A stretch of 22,464 bases of DNA, from contig RFZT01000008.1 of the NCBI GenBank assembly GCA_009920585.1, forward strand, positions 1-22,464. The letters run 5' to 3'. Below are positions 7,862 to 16,033 of this stretch, piece by piece. A program made the position numbers and the translations under genes. The notes below the pieces were generated by a model. That model had not been told where the DNA came from, ran no database searches, and saw nothing but the letters and a program-made list of their open reading frames with translations. Every line of letters starts with the position of its first letter. Positions within the stretch are counted from its first letter, which is position 1. The stretch comes from a bacterium (GTDB lineage Bacteria > Verrucomicrobiota > Verrucomicrobiia > Chthoniobacterales > Terrimicrobiaceae).

Positions 7862-9325
7862 ATGGAAGAAATAACACACAACGAACTGTTGGCTATTCGC
7901 CGGCAAAAGCTCAATGCCATCCGCAAAGCCAACATCGATCCCTATGGCGCCCGTTTTGAGACCACAGGCACTCCTGGCCTCATCAGAGCCGATTTTGTCG
8001 AGGGAATAAAAGTTCGCACAGCTGGACGTATCACTGCCCATCGTAATATGGGCAAAAGCCACTTCATTGATCTCTCGGATATCTCCGGACGCATCCAGAT
8101 TTACATCAATTCGAAAGAAATTGGTGCTGAATCCGCAGCCATTTTCGACCACCTCGACATCGGAGACTTCATCGGCGTGGAAGGCGAGACATTCACCACA
8201 AAAACCGGGGAACCCAGCATCAAGGCGACCGCTTTCACTGTTCTCTCGAAATCCCTCCGACCCCTTCCCGATAAATGGCACGGGGTTCAGGACACGGAAA
8301 TCAAATACCGCCAACGTTACCTCGATCTCATCTCGAACCCCGAGTCGTTGGAGATTTTTAAAAAGCGCATCGCCATCGTTCGCGAGATTCGGCGCTTCTT
8401 GGAAGATCGTGCATTCATCGAGGTCGAGACACCCATGATGCAATCGATTCCGGGTGGTGCAGCAGCCCAACCGTTTGAAACCCATCACAACGCCCTCGGC
8501 GTCGATCTCTTTCTTCGTATCGCCCCCGAGCTTTACCTCAAGCGGCTACTTGTCGGTGGATTCAATAAGGTTTTTGAGCTCAACCGGAATTTCCGCAACG
8601 AAGGCATCTCACGACGCCACAATCCTGAGTTCACCATGCTGGAAGCATATTGGGCCTATGCCGACTTCGAGCAAATGGCGAGCTTGGTCGAAGAAATGGT
8701 CTGCCATGTTGCGGAAAAAATCTGTGGGTCCTTGCTCATCGAACATCACGATGCAGAGGGCAACGTCGTTAAAACGATCGACCTCTCACGTCCTTGGCGC
8801 CGGACTTCGTACTCGGACCTGATTCGCGGAGTCGCACCAAACTGGTACGAACTCACCACCGAGCAACGCCGCGAATGGTGCGCGGAACATAAAATCGATG
8901 TCTCCCACTGCCACGAGGATTTCGAACTCACCCAGCATGTCTTCGAAAAACTGGTGGAAGAAAAAACCATGAACCCCCTCTTTGTGACGCATTGCCCGAA
9001 AGAACTCGTCCCTCTCGCTAAGCTCAATTCCACCAACTCCAGCGTTGTTGACGTCTACGAACTCGTCATCAACGGCCAAGAAATCTCTCCCGGCTATTCG
9101 GAACTCAATGACCCCGACCTCCAGCGAGAACGACTCGAACACCAAAGCGGAGGTGAAACCCAGAAACTCGACGAGGATTTCCTCACTGCTCTCGAATACG
9201 GCATGCCGCCAGCGGGTGGGATCGGCATCGGCATCGACAGACTTGTCATGATGCTCACCGGAGCCGAAAGTATCCGAGACGTCATCCTCTTTCCACAGAT
9301 GCGACCAAGAGCCGCGCAGCATTGA
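7862..9325 (+). CDS. lysS: Lysyl-tRNA synthetase, class II
   Basis: Charges tRNA-Lys with lysine. The 487 residues contain an N-terminal OB-fold anticodon-binding domain (about 50-135; GRITAHRNMGKSHFIDL). The class II catalytic core has motif 1 around FIEVETPMM (185-193), motif 2 FRNEGISRRHNPEFTMLEAY (244-263), and motif 3 GGIGIGIDRL (from 452). I chose ATG 7862 (MEEITHNELLAIRRQKLNAI) because it matches the usual LysRS N-terminus. The frame stays open to 7781, but that extension overlaps the FHA gene and has no family similarity. GAAAG lies just before the chosen ATG. Length is close to the E. coli enzyme (505). Confidence 0.97.
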   Translation: MEEITHNELLAIRRQKLNAIRKANIDPYGARFETTGTPGLIRADFVEGIKVRTAGRITAHRNMGKSHFIDLSDISGRIQIYINSKEIGAESAAIFDHLDIGDFIGVEGETFTTKTGEPSIKATAFTVLSKSLRPLPDKWHGVQDTEIKYRQRYLDLISNPESLEIFKKRIAIVREIRRFLEDRAFIEVETPMMQSIPGGAAAQPFETHHNALGVDLFLRIAPELYLKRLLVGGFNKVFELNRNFRNEGISRRHNPEFTMLEAYWAYADFEQMASLVEEMVCHVAEKICGSLLIEHHDAEGNVVKTIDLSRPWRRTSYSDLIRGVAPNWYELTTEQRREWCAEHKIDVSHCHEDFELTQHVFEKLVEEKTMNPLFVTHCPKELVPLAKLNSTNSSVVDVYELVINGQEISPGYSELNDPDLQRERLEHQSGGETQKLDEDFLTALEYGMPPAGGIGIGIDRLVMMLTGAESIRDVILFPQMRPRAAQH

Positions 9326-9404
9326 TTCAGAAATGGCCAGCGATACCCAGCACACTAGGAATTCGCATTGCACTTCCACTCGGAAGCCAACACCCTAATT
9401 TGCC

Positions 9405-10553
9405 GTGCGCGCGCGCATCCTGCCATTCTTGCTAATCCTCCTGCTCGCGCCGGAATTAGCTACCGCATGGGATGTGATCCTTCATGAAAACCGCCGCTAT
9501 GTACCGGTGGAAAATGTCTCTAAATTCTACAACCTAAGCTCCCCCAAGATGATCGCAGACGGATTCGTGATGACCAGCACCACGAAAACCATCAAAGGAA
9601 AAAGCGGAGCTAGAGAAGTCTTCATCAACAACGTCAAATACGTCCTTGGATTTCCGATCGTCAACAAAGGCGGAAAGATCCTGATCTCGGCAATGGATGT
9701 CACAAAAATCATCGAACCCGTCTTGCGCCCAGGGCTCATTAAAAATGCATCTCCCGTGAGCACAGTCATTCTTGATGCCGGCCACGGCGGGAATGACAGT
9801 GGTGCTAAAGGAGCCAGAGGGATCGAGAAGGAAGCTGCACTCGATGTGGTACTCCGAGCGAAACGTTTACTTCAAGAGCGTGGCTACAAAGTCCAACTCA
9901 CCCGCTCCAATGATACATTCATTCCACTGGAGGGTCGTCCAGCTATCGCCAACCGTTATCAAAATGCCGTTTTTGTGAGCGTTCACTTCAATAAGAGCAA
10001 TACGGTCGGCGGAACGGGCATCGAAACATTTGCCTTAGCTCCTCGAGGCGTTCCTTCGATGGATGAGGAAAACCTCAGCTACAACGATCTCAAGCCTTAC
10101 CCCGGTCACGCTCAAGATTCCCAGAATGTCGCTCTGGCAACAGCGATGCATTCCTCGATGCTTCGCCACATGCGCCTCACTGACCGCGGCATCAAACGGG
10201 CTCGCTTCGTGGTCATTCGTGATCTAAATATCCCAGGTGTCCTTCTTGAAGGTGGGTTTATGAATCACCCGACCGATGCACGCCTCATTGCTAGTTCCTC
10301 CTATCGCGATGCTTTTGCGAGGGCCATCCTGGAGGGTGTGACCCGCTATGGCAGTGCCGTAGCAGGTAAACCAACCTATCAAGAGCCCTCCGCCACAACC
10401 TCCGCTGTGGATCCGACGACCATTCCCAACCTTCGCAAATCACTTTCACCTTATAATCTGAATACCGGCCTCAATGAGGCGGTACAACGCGCCGCACAGC
10501 AACTGGCCACCCCGTCGGCCACAGCCAATCCTCCCATACCCAATGCCAACTGA
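9405..10553 (+). CDS. N-acetylmuramoyl-L-alanine amidase (Amidase_3)
   Basis: Zinc-dependent exported amidase cleaving the bond between N-acetylmuramic acid and the peptide stem. The 382 residues start at GTG with a signal peptide (about 1-21, ending ELATA-W). Residues about 25-110 resemble a copper-amine-oxidase-N-like beta domain (RRYVPVENVS ... GGKILISAMDV). Amidase_3 follows (about 119-335). The expected zinc and catalytic residues are present: H127 in LDAGHGG, E141 in GIEKEA, H194 in SVHFN, and E282 in LLEGGF. A Pro/Thr-rich tail of about 45 residues follows. The last 11 nt overlap murI, so wall hydrolysis and D-glutamate supply are encoded together. The start is GTG; no in-frame ATG allows a signal peptide. 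Confidence 0.93.
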   Translation: MRARILPFLLILLLAPELATAWDVILHENRRYVPVENVSKFYNLSSPKMIADGFVMTSTTKTIKGKSGAREVFINNVKYVLGFPIVNKGGKILISAMDVTKIIEPVLRPGLIKNASPVSTVILDAGHGGNDSGAKGARGIEKEAALDVVLRAKRLLQERGYKVQLTRSNDTFIPLEGRPAIANRYQNAVFVSVHFNKSNTVGGTGIETFALAPRGVPSMDEENLSYNDLKPYPGHAQDSQNVALATAMHSSMLRHMRLTDRGIKRARFVVIRDLNIPGVLLEGGFMNHPTDARLIASSSYRDAFARAILEGVTRYGSAVAGKPTYQEPSATTSAVDPTTIPNLRKSLSPYNLNTGLNEAVQRAAQQLATPSATANPPIPNAN

Positions 10554-11370
10554 TCGCTCATCAGATCCCATCGGAGTTTTTGATTCAGGTATCGGTGGAC
10601 TCACCGTGGTCGCCGCACTTCAAAACCTCCTCCCAGCCGAAAATATTTTTTATATCGGAGATACGGCGCGAGTTCCCTACGGAGGCAAGAGCCGAAAGAC
10701 CGTCGAGCGTTACAGCATAGAGATCGGCGGTCTTCTCTTAGCGGAACGCGCCAAAGTCATTGTCGTCGCTTGTAATACGGCATCCGCCCTGGCCGTGCCG
10801 CGTATGAAGGACATTTTCAAAGTTCCCGTTCAAGGTGTCGTTGTCCCTGGCGCAACAGCGGCAGTCCAAACTACCAAAAATAAAAAAGTCGGCGTCATAG
10901 GTACCCGCGCAACCATTGCCAGCGGCGCCTACGAGCACGCGATCAACAGCCTAGCCCCCGAGATCCAAGTCCTGAGTATGGCTTGCCCCCTTTTGGTTCC
11001 TTTTATTGAAGAGGCGATGTTTGACGACAAAATCACGGACCTCATGCTGGGACGATATCTAGCCCCACTCCTTTCGGGCGGCATAGATACCCTCGTTCTT
11101 GGTTGCACCCATTACCCCCTCCTCCGTGACGCCATTGCACGAATGGCGGGACCGGAAGTAACCTTGGTGGACTCCGCCCAGAACTGTGCCCTGGCCGTTA
11201 AATCCCTCTTGGAAAGCGCAGGACTTTCCGCCCCGTCGGAAAGGCTCGGTCGCTTGGATGTCGCCCTCACCGATGCGACCGAGGGATTTCTTCGCACCGC
11301 CGCAAGGGCACTCGATCTCGAGATCGGCGATGTCGCCCTTCGCTCCGTTCAAAGCACCCAAGAGAATTAG
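10543..11370 (+). CDS. murI: Glutamate racemase
   Basis: Interconverts L- and D-glutamate to supply D-Glu for peptidoglycan. The 275 residues carry all core motifs: FDSGIGGLTV (13-22), GDTARVPYGGKS (39-50), the first catalytic Cys C77 in VVACNTAS, and the second C188 in LGCTHYPLL. Cytosolic, normal length. The start ATG 10543 gives the family N-terminus (MPTDRSSDPIGVFDSG) and overlaps the end of the amidase gene by 11 nt. The longer open frame from 10474 lies wholly inside the amidase gene and is rejected. The C-terminal part is of usual type, with no added regulatory domain. Confidence 0.96.
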   Translation: MPTDRSSDPIGVFDSGIGGLTVVAALQNLLPAENIFYIGDTARVPYGGKSRKTVERYSIEIGGLLLAERAKVIVVACNTASALAVPRMKDIFKVPVQGVVVPGATAAVQTTKNKKVGVIGTRATIASGAYEHAINSLAPEIQVLSMACPLLVPFIEEAMFDDKITDLMLGRYLAPLLSGGIDTLVLGCTHYPLLRDAIARMAGPEVTLVDSAQNCALAVKSLLESAGLSAPSERLGRLDVALTDATEGFLRTAARALDLEIGDVALRSVQSTQEN

Positions 11371-11423
11371 GAAAAAAATCCCGCAGGCTTGCAGGCAGAG
11401 CCAAAAGCGGCGAGACGTTGAGG

Positions 11424-11936
11424 ATGCGATCTTTCATCATCGTCCTCTTTCTATGCACTCTGCCTCTTCTCGCGGAGGAAAAGTCGGGTTCCGGAAAAAA
11501 ACGCTACTCGTTTACAAATGAGAGCGACACACCCACAGCAACACCATCAACGAACCCGTCTCCGTCACTGGACCCCACTGCCGCACTGAGCCGCTTTTTC
11601 GAGGCTTTGAAAGCCGACCAACTCGAAGTCGCTTACTCCGGCTTGGTGAAGAACACCATCATCGCCGCACGTCCCGAAAACGTGGAGAAGCTTAAGGAGA
11701 AGACCCGCGAGGCCATCGATAATTTCGGCCCCGTAAAGGGCTATGAAGTTGTGGAAACTTTGGAAGTCGGAAAGTCCCTTTACCGGCACACCTGCATTTC
11801 CTTGAATGAGGATCTCCCTCTGCGCTGGAGGTTTTATTTTTACCGCTCCGGCAACCAGTGGAAAATCGTGGATCTCCGGGTAGATGATGGCATCGTCGAA
11901 TTGTTTGATGAGGTCGCCCGCAACCGCAAAAAATAA
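11424..11936 (+). CDS. Small exported protein, NTF2-like fold possible
   Basis: A 170-residue protein with a signal peptide (MRSFIIVLFLCTLPLLAEE), a Ser/Thr/Pro-rich linker (about 22-50), and a globular domain of about 115 residues. The domain begins TAALSRFFEALKADQLEVAY, an amphipathic helix, and ends with alternating strands including RWRFYFYRSGNQWKIVDLRV. This order resembles secreted DUF4019/NTF2-like domains, but I do not recognise the exact family. An in-frame TTG at 11418 is an alternative start; ATG 11424 gives a cleaner signal peptide, and GAGG lies immediately before it. It lies 53 nt after murI and 23 nt before the ydbH-like gene, so it could serve the envelope system encoded downstream. 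Confidence 0.75.
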   Translation: MRSFIIVLFLCTLPLLAEEKSGSGKKRYSFTNESDTPTATPSTNPSPSLDPTAALSRFFEALKADQLEVAYSGLVKNTIIAARPENVEKLKEKTREAIDNFGPVKGYEVVETLEVGKSLYRHTCISLNEDLPLRWRFYFYRSGNQWKIVDLRVDDGIVELFDEVARNRKK

Positions 11937-11959
11937 GAAGCCCGCGCGGGGCAACCCAG

Positions 11960-13954
11960 TTGCAACCCATTCGTCCATTCTCAAAAAAGCTTCGACTTGT
12001 ACTGCTGGTCGCTGCTCTTGGGCTTTTAGTCACCGCGTGTATCCTCTTCCTTCTGGCCCGCAATCTCACGCCCATCGCACGCTGGGGCCTGCAAAGATCG
12101 CTCCCCGCAGCGAAGATCGATATTCAGAATGTCGCCATCTCCGCACCCGGAGAAATCCAATTTGAAAATCTGATCATCCATGATCCCAAGACCGGTCGGG
12201 AGCTACTGCGATTGGAGCACGGGAGCCTCATTTTTTCATTCGACGACCTTGCGAAACGCCAACTCGGTGAGATCCGGCTTCAAAATCCCGAGTTTGTGAT
12301 CTCCCCAGGTTGGTCGGGGATTCTCCCGAAGATCCCCATTGATCCTCAAAGCGGCAATCCCATCACCATTCGCCGCATCGTTTGCGACTACGGCGAAATC
12401 CATTACGATGGTGAACCTATCGGCAGCCCCTCTGTACGCGCAAAGTTCTGCTTGGATTGGACAAACTTTCACGCCGACCAATTGGACACGCTCTCGCTGG
12501 AGTTGTGGGATATCCGCGCAAACGCCCCTGGATTTACCGACCCATTCCTCGTACTCGACTCCGTCACCATCACCGGTGCGCCAGCCGAATTGATTCAGAA
12601 ATGCGAACTCCGCAGCCTGGACATTTCGGGTGGCGCACTCGCTGTGGGTTCCGCCCTCGATCAGATCACCCACTCCAGCGACGCCACAGGGAGCGATACC
12701 GGCGCTGCATTCAATTGGAAAATCGGACTTTTAAATATCTCCAAAGTTCGCACGACGCTGGGTGAAAATGCATGGAAGCCAGAATCGGACATTTCGTTCG
12801 TTCTCAATACGTCACTCGTCAACCTCTCCCCAGCCGAGATTACAAAAACATTGGGGAGCACGGAACAGGTGGTCGAAATCACCGATCTACATATCCCATC
12901 CCCCCTTGATCCCAAAACGACGGTATTGAAACTCCGCAGCGTACTTTTGCGCTTCGATCTCAATGGCATCCTCCATCATAAGCTCAATGAGGTCACCATT
13001 CTCCACCCCGTCATCTATATCGAGGAGGATCTTTTTGCTTATATGGACGAGACAAGCCGCCGCATCAGTGCAGGAATGGGGCCGCTATCGACTCCATGGA
13101 CGATTCAAAAACTGGATATCCAATTCGGCAGCCTCGTTCTGGGAAGCGGGGGCAACACTCAATACGGACTGCCCCTGAACTTCCAAACCAGCGCAGAAAA
13201 TGTCACTCTCAACGACCTGGCATCCCTGAAACTCAAGGGCAGCCTTCTCATTCCAGCCCAAGAATACAAGTTCCCCGCCTACCAGCTTGAAATCGCGACC
13301 CAACCGGGCGAGCTTCAATTTTCCTACCCGCCATCTAAAGGCGTGAGCAATGTGGTTGGCACGATCCGCGTTAAGGAAATCCGCTGGCGGCAATATCAAA
13401 GCAAGGAATCTTGGGCCTCGGTCACCTTTGATCGCGAGGGCATCAATGGCACTTTTGGCGGAGGCCTTTATCGCGGCCAGATCCTAGGGGGTTTCAGCTT
13501 TCTGTTCGATGCCACCTCTCCTTGGATTGGCTGGCTGGGTGGCGCAGGCATTAATTTAGAGCAACTCACCGATATCATCGCGCCACAAAATTTCCGCATG
13601 TCGGGTCCACTTGGCTTTAAAATGCAAATGAACTTCCTTGGGCGCAAGCTAGAGCGGCTCAAAGGCGATTTCGCGACCACGGCTTCCGGGCGCCTTCAAA
13701 TTAGCAAGCTCGACGATCTCCTCGCGCGCATCCCGGACGGTTGGTCGGGCTTGAAAAAAAGCAGCCTGCGTATCGCGTTGGAGTCCGCTCGCGATTTTAA
13801 CTACGACACTTGCCGTGGGGACTTCTGGTTCGTGCGCGACCAAGGGCTTCTCGACTTGAAGTTGCAAGGCCCGCTCGGATCGCGCACATTCCAAACTGTG
13901 CTGCACGCTGACGAATCCACCGATGGTCTATGGAAAAAAACTCCCAACCGATGA
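11960..13954 (+). CDS. ydbH: YdbH-like AsmA-family intermembrane lipid-transport protein
   Basis: A 664-residue protein with one N-terminal TM (about 10-33) followed by a long beta-rich periplasmic region. AsmA-like features include the repeated (I/L)x(I/L)xxGxIxL strands and a C-terminal portion with the GGLYRGQILGGFSF and RMSGPLGFKMQM type repeats seen in YdbH/TamB/YhdP relatives. In E. coli YdbH is one of three AsmA-like proteins that redundantly support lipid transport to the outer membrane. Assignment to the YdbH branch rests mainly on the next gene, which looks like YnbE plus YdbL. The start is TTG (11960), since no ATG precedes the TM. The protein is shorter than E. coli YdbH (about 880). 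The stop overlaps the next ATG (ATGA). Confidence 0.72.
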   Translation: MQPIRPFSKKLRLVLLVAALGLLVTACILFLLARNLTPIARWGLQRSLPAAKIDIQNVAISAPGEIQFENLIIHDPKTGRELLRLEHGSLIFSFDDLAKRQLGEIRLQNPEFVISPGWSGILPKIPIDPQSGNPITIRRIVCDYGEIHYDGEPIGSPSVRAKFCLDWTNFHADQLDTLSLELWDIRANAPGFTDPFLVLDSVTITGAPAELIQKCELRSLDISGGALAVGSALDQITHSSDATGSDTGAAFNWKIGLLNISKVRTTLGENAWKPESDISFVLNTSLVNLSPAEITKTLGSTEQVVEITDLHIPSPLDPKTTVLKLRSVLLRFDLNGILHHKLNEVTILHPVIYIEEDLFAYMDETSRRISAGMGPLSTPWTIQKLDIQFGSLVLGSGGNTQYGLPLNFQTSAENVTLNDLASLKLKGSLLIPAQEYKFPAYQLEIATQPGELQFSYPPSKGVSNVVGTIRVKEIRWRQYQSKESWASVTFDREGINGTFGGGLYRGQILGGFSFLFDATSPWIGWLGGAGINLEQLTDIIAPQNFRMSGPLGFKMQMNFLGRKLERLKGDFATTASGRLQISKLDDLLARIPDGWSGLKKSSLRIALESARDFNYDTCRGDFWFVRDQGLLDLKLQGPLGSRTFQTVLHADESTDGLWKKTPNR

Positions 13955-14445
13955 GATCTATCACGCTTCCCCTTTTCGCTCTCTTTCTCGCTTCCTGCGC
14001 ATCACCGACCGTGAATCTCTCGACCCCTGAACCAATCAAGGTCGATGTCGCCATGCGACTCGACGTTTATCAGCACAGCAAGGAAGCCGCCCCATCCTCA
14101 AAAAAATCGCCACCTTCTTCGGACCCTGACTCGGCCCGCCGCAACCGCATGGCGGATATCCAGACATTTAAGGACTCCCGCCTCGTGGGTGAAGGTCGCG
14201 ACGCGCTCCTCTCCATTCGCACCGATACTCCTGGAGAATATGGTGACTACATCCGCAAAATAGTGAGTGAGGAGAACTCGGATCGAATGGCCCTTTTGAA
14301 ATCGGAAGCCGATAAACAAAAATCGCCTCTCACAGCGATTCAGAAAAAACAGTCCGACATCGCGGGTAAAATGGCCTTCAAAGGCGAATGGATCGAAACT
14401 GAGAATCCGGATGGGACATCCAAATGGATTCAAAAATCCGAATAG
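13951..14445 (+). CDS. ydbL: Lipoprotein: apparent YnbE-YdbL (DUF1318) fusion
   Basis: A 164-residue lipoprotein. The signal peptide ends with lipobox LASC (13-16, lipidated C16), and +2 is Ala, which predicts outer-membrane sorting. Residues about 18-42 (VNLSTPEPIKVDVAMRLDVY) match the YnbE pattern of a short lipoprotein with one amphipathic beta stretch after a P-x-P-I motif. After a Ser/Pro/Lys linker, residues about 62-164 resemble YdbL/DUF1318: DSRLVGEGRDALL, then a helical stretch, then GEWIE and a final KWIQK. In E. coli these are separate genes, ynbE and ydbL, following ydbH. The start ATG 13951 overlaps the ydbH-like stop in an ATGA. An in-frame ATG at 13930 would only add hydrophilic residues before the signal peptide. 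Confidence 0.72.
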   Translation: MRSITLPLFALFLASCASPTVNLSTPEPIKVDVAMRLDVYQHSKEAAPSSKKSPPSSDPDSARRNRMADIQTFKDSRLVGEGRDALLSIRTDTPGEYGDYIRKIVSEENSDRMALLKSEADKQKSPLTAIQKKQSDIAGKMAFKGEWIETENPDGTSKWIQKSE

Positions 14446-14457
14446 TGCTCTCCCTGT

Positions 14458-14485
14458 TTGACGCCCCCTTGTAATCCCGTATATT
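14458..14485 (+). promoter_or_regulatory. Near-consensus promoter, leaderless start for mnmA
   Basis: TTGACG (14458-14463), a 16-nt spacer, and TATATT (14480-14485) match sigma70-type boxes at 5/6 each. Transcription would start about 6-8 nt beyond the -10, at 14491-14493, and the mnmA ATG is at 14494. The predicted mRNA is thus leaderless or has a leader of one to three nucleotides. There is no Shine-Dalgarno motif. Confidence 0.7.
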
Positions 14486-14493
14486 GGCCGCGC

Positions 14494-15591
14494 ATGAAAG
14501 GTAATGGCAGACGAGTCCTGCTCGGAATGAGCGGGGGAGTAGATTCCAGCGTAGCAGCATCGCTTCTACAAAAGGATGGCTGGGAAGTCATCGGCGTGAC
14601 GATGAAGGTGTGGCCTCAGGATTGCATCTCCCGCGCTGAAGACAAGTGCTGCGGTCCCTCTGCCATAGCTGATGCCCGTAGTGTGGCTCACCGTCTCGGA
14701 ATCCCTCACTACGTCGTCGATGAAGCCGACAACTTCGAAAAAATCGTTATCGATTATTTTGCCAGCGAGTATCGCCTTGGGCGCACTCCGAATCCCTGCG
14801 TGATGTGTAATGAACATCTCAAATTCGGCAACCTTCGAACGAAAGCCCGCTCGCTCGGAGCCGATTTCATCGCCACCGGCCACTACGCCATCATTGATCA
14901 TCTGGAATCCAAGGCCGTTCTTCGTAAAGGCCGCGATGCTCGGAAGGACCAATCGTATTTCCTTTTTAGTCTCGGCCAGGATCAACTCCAGCACGCACTC
15001 ACTCCCCTCGGAGGCATGGAAAAACCCGCCATCCGTGAGATCGCCCGCGATTTGGGACTGAAAGTCGCTGATAAAGTTGACAGCCAAGAAATCTGTTTTG
15101 TTCCCGGCAACGATTACAAAGCCTTCCTTCGCGGCCATCTCGGCGAGGAGGAATTCCACCGCGGCGGCATCTACGACACTCAAGGCAACTTTATTGCCGA
15201 TCATGAAGGCATCGAAATGTTCACGATCGGCCAGCGCAAGGGACTCCCCGGCGGATCCCCTCGCCCACGCTATGTGCTCGATATCGATCCGGATACCAAC
15301 CGCGTGATCGTCGGCGATGAGGAAGATCTCGTGAAGGAGCAGTTCGAGGTTGATCGCGTCAACTGGCTCGACGGCGAACCCACGGAACCCAAACCCATCA
15401 GCGTCAAAATCCGCTACGCCCATCCAGGCGCAGATGCCCTCGTCTATCCCCTCCCTGGAGGCAAGGCGAGAATAGAGCTTTCCTCACCTCAACGCGCCAT
15501 CACTCCCGGGCAGGCCGCTGTTTTTTATGATGGCGATGTCGTGGTCGGAGGCGGCTGGATCGTTCGCCAACCAGCCCCCGTTGCGGCATGA
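14494..15591 (+). CDS. mnmA: tRNA-specific 2-thiouridylase
   Basis: MnmA installs the 2-thio group on U34 of tRNA-Lys, -Glu and -Gln, activating the base with ATP and receiving sulfur as a Cys persulfide. The 365 residues show the PP-loop SGGVDSS (13-19), the motif EDKCCGPSAIADAR (49-62), the first catalytic Cys C102 in NPCVMCN, and the second Cys C201 in SQEICFVP. Also typical are GHYA (129-132), KDQSYFL (151-157), the central domain GIEMFTIGQRKGL, and a C-terminal beta-barrel. ATG 14494 is chosen because the frame upstream is only the promoter (its TTG at 14458 is the -35 box). The last 4 nt overlap the cutA start. It lies downstream of lysS in the same window but under its own promoter. 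Confidence 0.96.
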   Translation: MKGNGRRVLLGMSGGVDSSVAASLLQKDGWEVIGVTMKVWPQDCISRAEDKCCGPSAIADARSVAHRLGIPHYVVDEADNFEKIVIDYFASEYRLGRTPNPCVMCNEHLKFGNLRTKARSLGADFIATGHYAIIDHLESKAVLRKGRDARKDQSYFLFSLGQDQLQHALTPLGGMEKPAIREIARDLGLKVADKVDSQEICFVPGNDYKAFLRGHLGEEEFHRGGIYDTQGNFIADHEGIEMFTIGQRKGLPGGSPRPRYVLDIDPDTNRVIVGDEEDLVKEQFEVDRVNWLDGEPTEPKPISVKIRYAHPGADALVYPLPGGKARIELSSPQRAITPGQAAVFYDGDVVVGGGWIVRQPAPVAA

Positions 15592-15905
15592 TTCAGTTTG
15601 TGGTCACGACGCTGCCGGACGAATCCTCCGCCGCCGCGATCGTGCATGAACTCGTTGAAAAGAAACTCGCCGCTTGCGGCACACTGCTCACCGCAGCTCG
15701 GTCGATTTACCGCTGGCAGGATGCCATTGAAGACACCTCGGAAGTGGTCGTCATTTTTAAGATCCCTGCCGCCAGCTTTTCCGACTTTTCATCTGCCCTC
15801 CAATCTCTCCATCCCTACGAAACTCCTGAGATTGTCGCCTTCAATCCTGCCGAAGCCTCTGCAGCCTATTCCCGCTGGGTCATCGACTCCTGCAACCCAT
15901 CTTGA
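15588..15905 (+). CDS. cutA: CutA1-type divalent-ion tolerance protein
   Basis: A 105-residue small trimeric CutA1-family protein. Family hallmarks are the N-terminal strand (QFVVTTLPDESSAAAIVHEL), KKLAACGTLL, SIYRWQDAIEDTSEVVVIFK, and the C-terminal HPYETPEI. Length is normal. The start ATG overlaps the mnmA stop (ATGA at 15588-15591), so it is translated from the mnmA mRNA. The family is linked to copper tolerance by its name in E. coli, but its molecular role is unsettled. A short stem-loop follows the stop codon. Confidence 0.93.
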   Translation: MIQFVVTTLPDESSAAAIVHELVEKKLAACGTLLTAARSIYRWQDAIEDTSEVVVIFKIPAASFSDFSSALQSLHPYETPEIVAFNPAEASAAYSRWVIDSCNPS

Positions 15906-15907
15906 TT

Positions 15908-15935
15908 CCTCGACCGGATAAAAATCCACTCGAGG
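15908..15935 (+). terminator. Two-part stem-loop after cutA
   Basis: CCTCG (15908-15912) pairs with CGAGG (15931-15935). Inside it GGAT (15916-15919) pairs with ATCC (15924-15927) around an AAAA loop, leaving a symmetric 3x3 internal loop. It begins two nt after the cutA stop. There is no T-tract, so if it acts in termination it would be as a 3'-end stabiliser or a Rho-assisted end. Confidence 0.3.
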
Positions 15936-15978
15936 CAGAAAAGCGCCCTTAACGCCATCCCTCCCGACCTTTGTCTTC

Positions 15979-16007
15979 TTTACTCCCAGCTCTGGAGATT
16001 CTATAAA
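15979..16007 (+). promoter_or_regulatory. Candidate promoter for the acyltransferase gene
   Basis: TTTACT (15979-15984), a 17-nt spacer and TATAAA (16002-16007) match 4/6 and 5/6. Transcription would start near 16014, about 20 nt before the GTG start. It sits in the 128-nt gap after cutA, which supports a separate transcription unit. Confidence 0.5.
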
Positions 16008-16033
16008 TTAGCCAACAGAAAGCCCGCTCGGAA

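Noticed and set aside
9373..9401. CTTCC-ACTC-GGAAG hairpin and TAATTT box before the amidase gene
   Set aside because: Five base pairs without a T-tract is too weak for a terminator, and no -35 box supports a promoter.
10474..10542. Longer murI start at 10474
   Set aside because: The extension is entirely inside the amidase gene and unlike glutamate racemases; ATG 10543 fits.
14458..14493. mnmA starting at TTG 14458
   Set aside because: That TTG is the -35 box of a near-consensus promoter, so it would not be in the transcript; the extra residues do not match MnmA.
14566..15423. 285-codon open frame on the minus strand opposite mnmA
   Set aside because: mnmA is unmistakable on the plus strand; the antisense frame is a shadow from codon bias with no motif.
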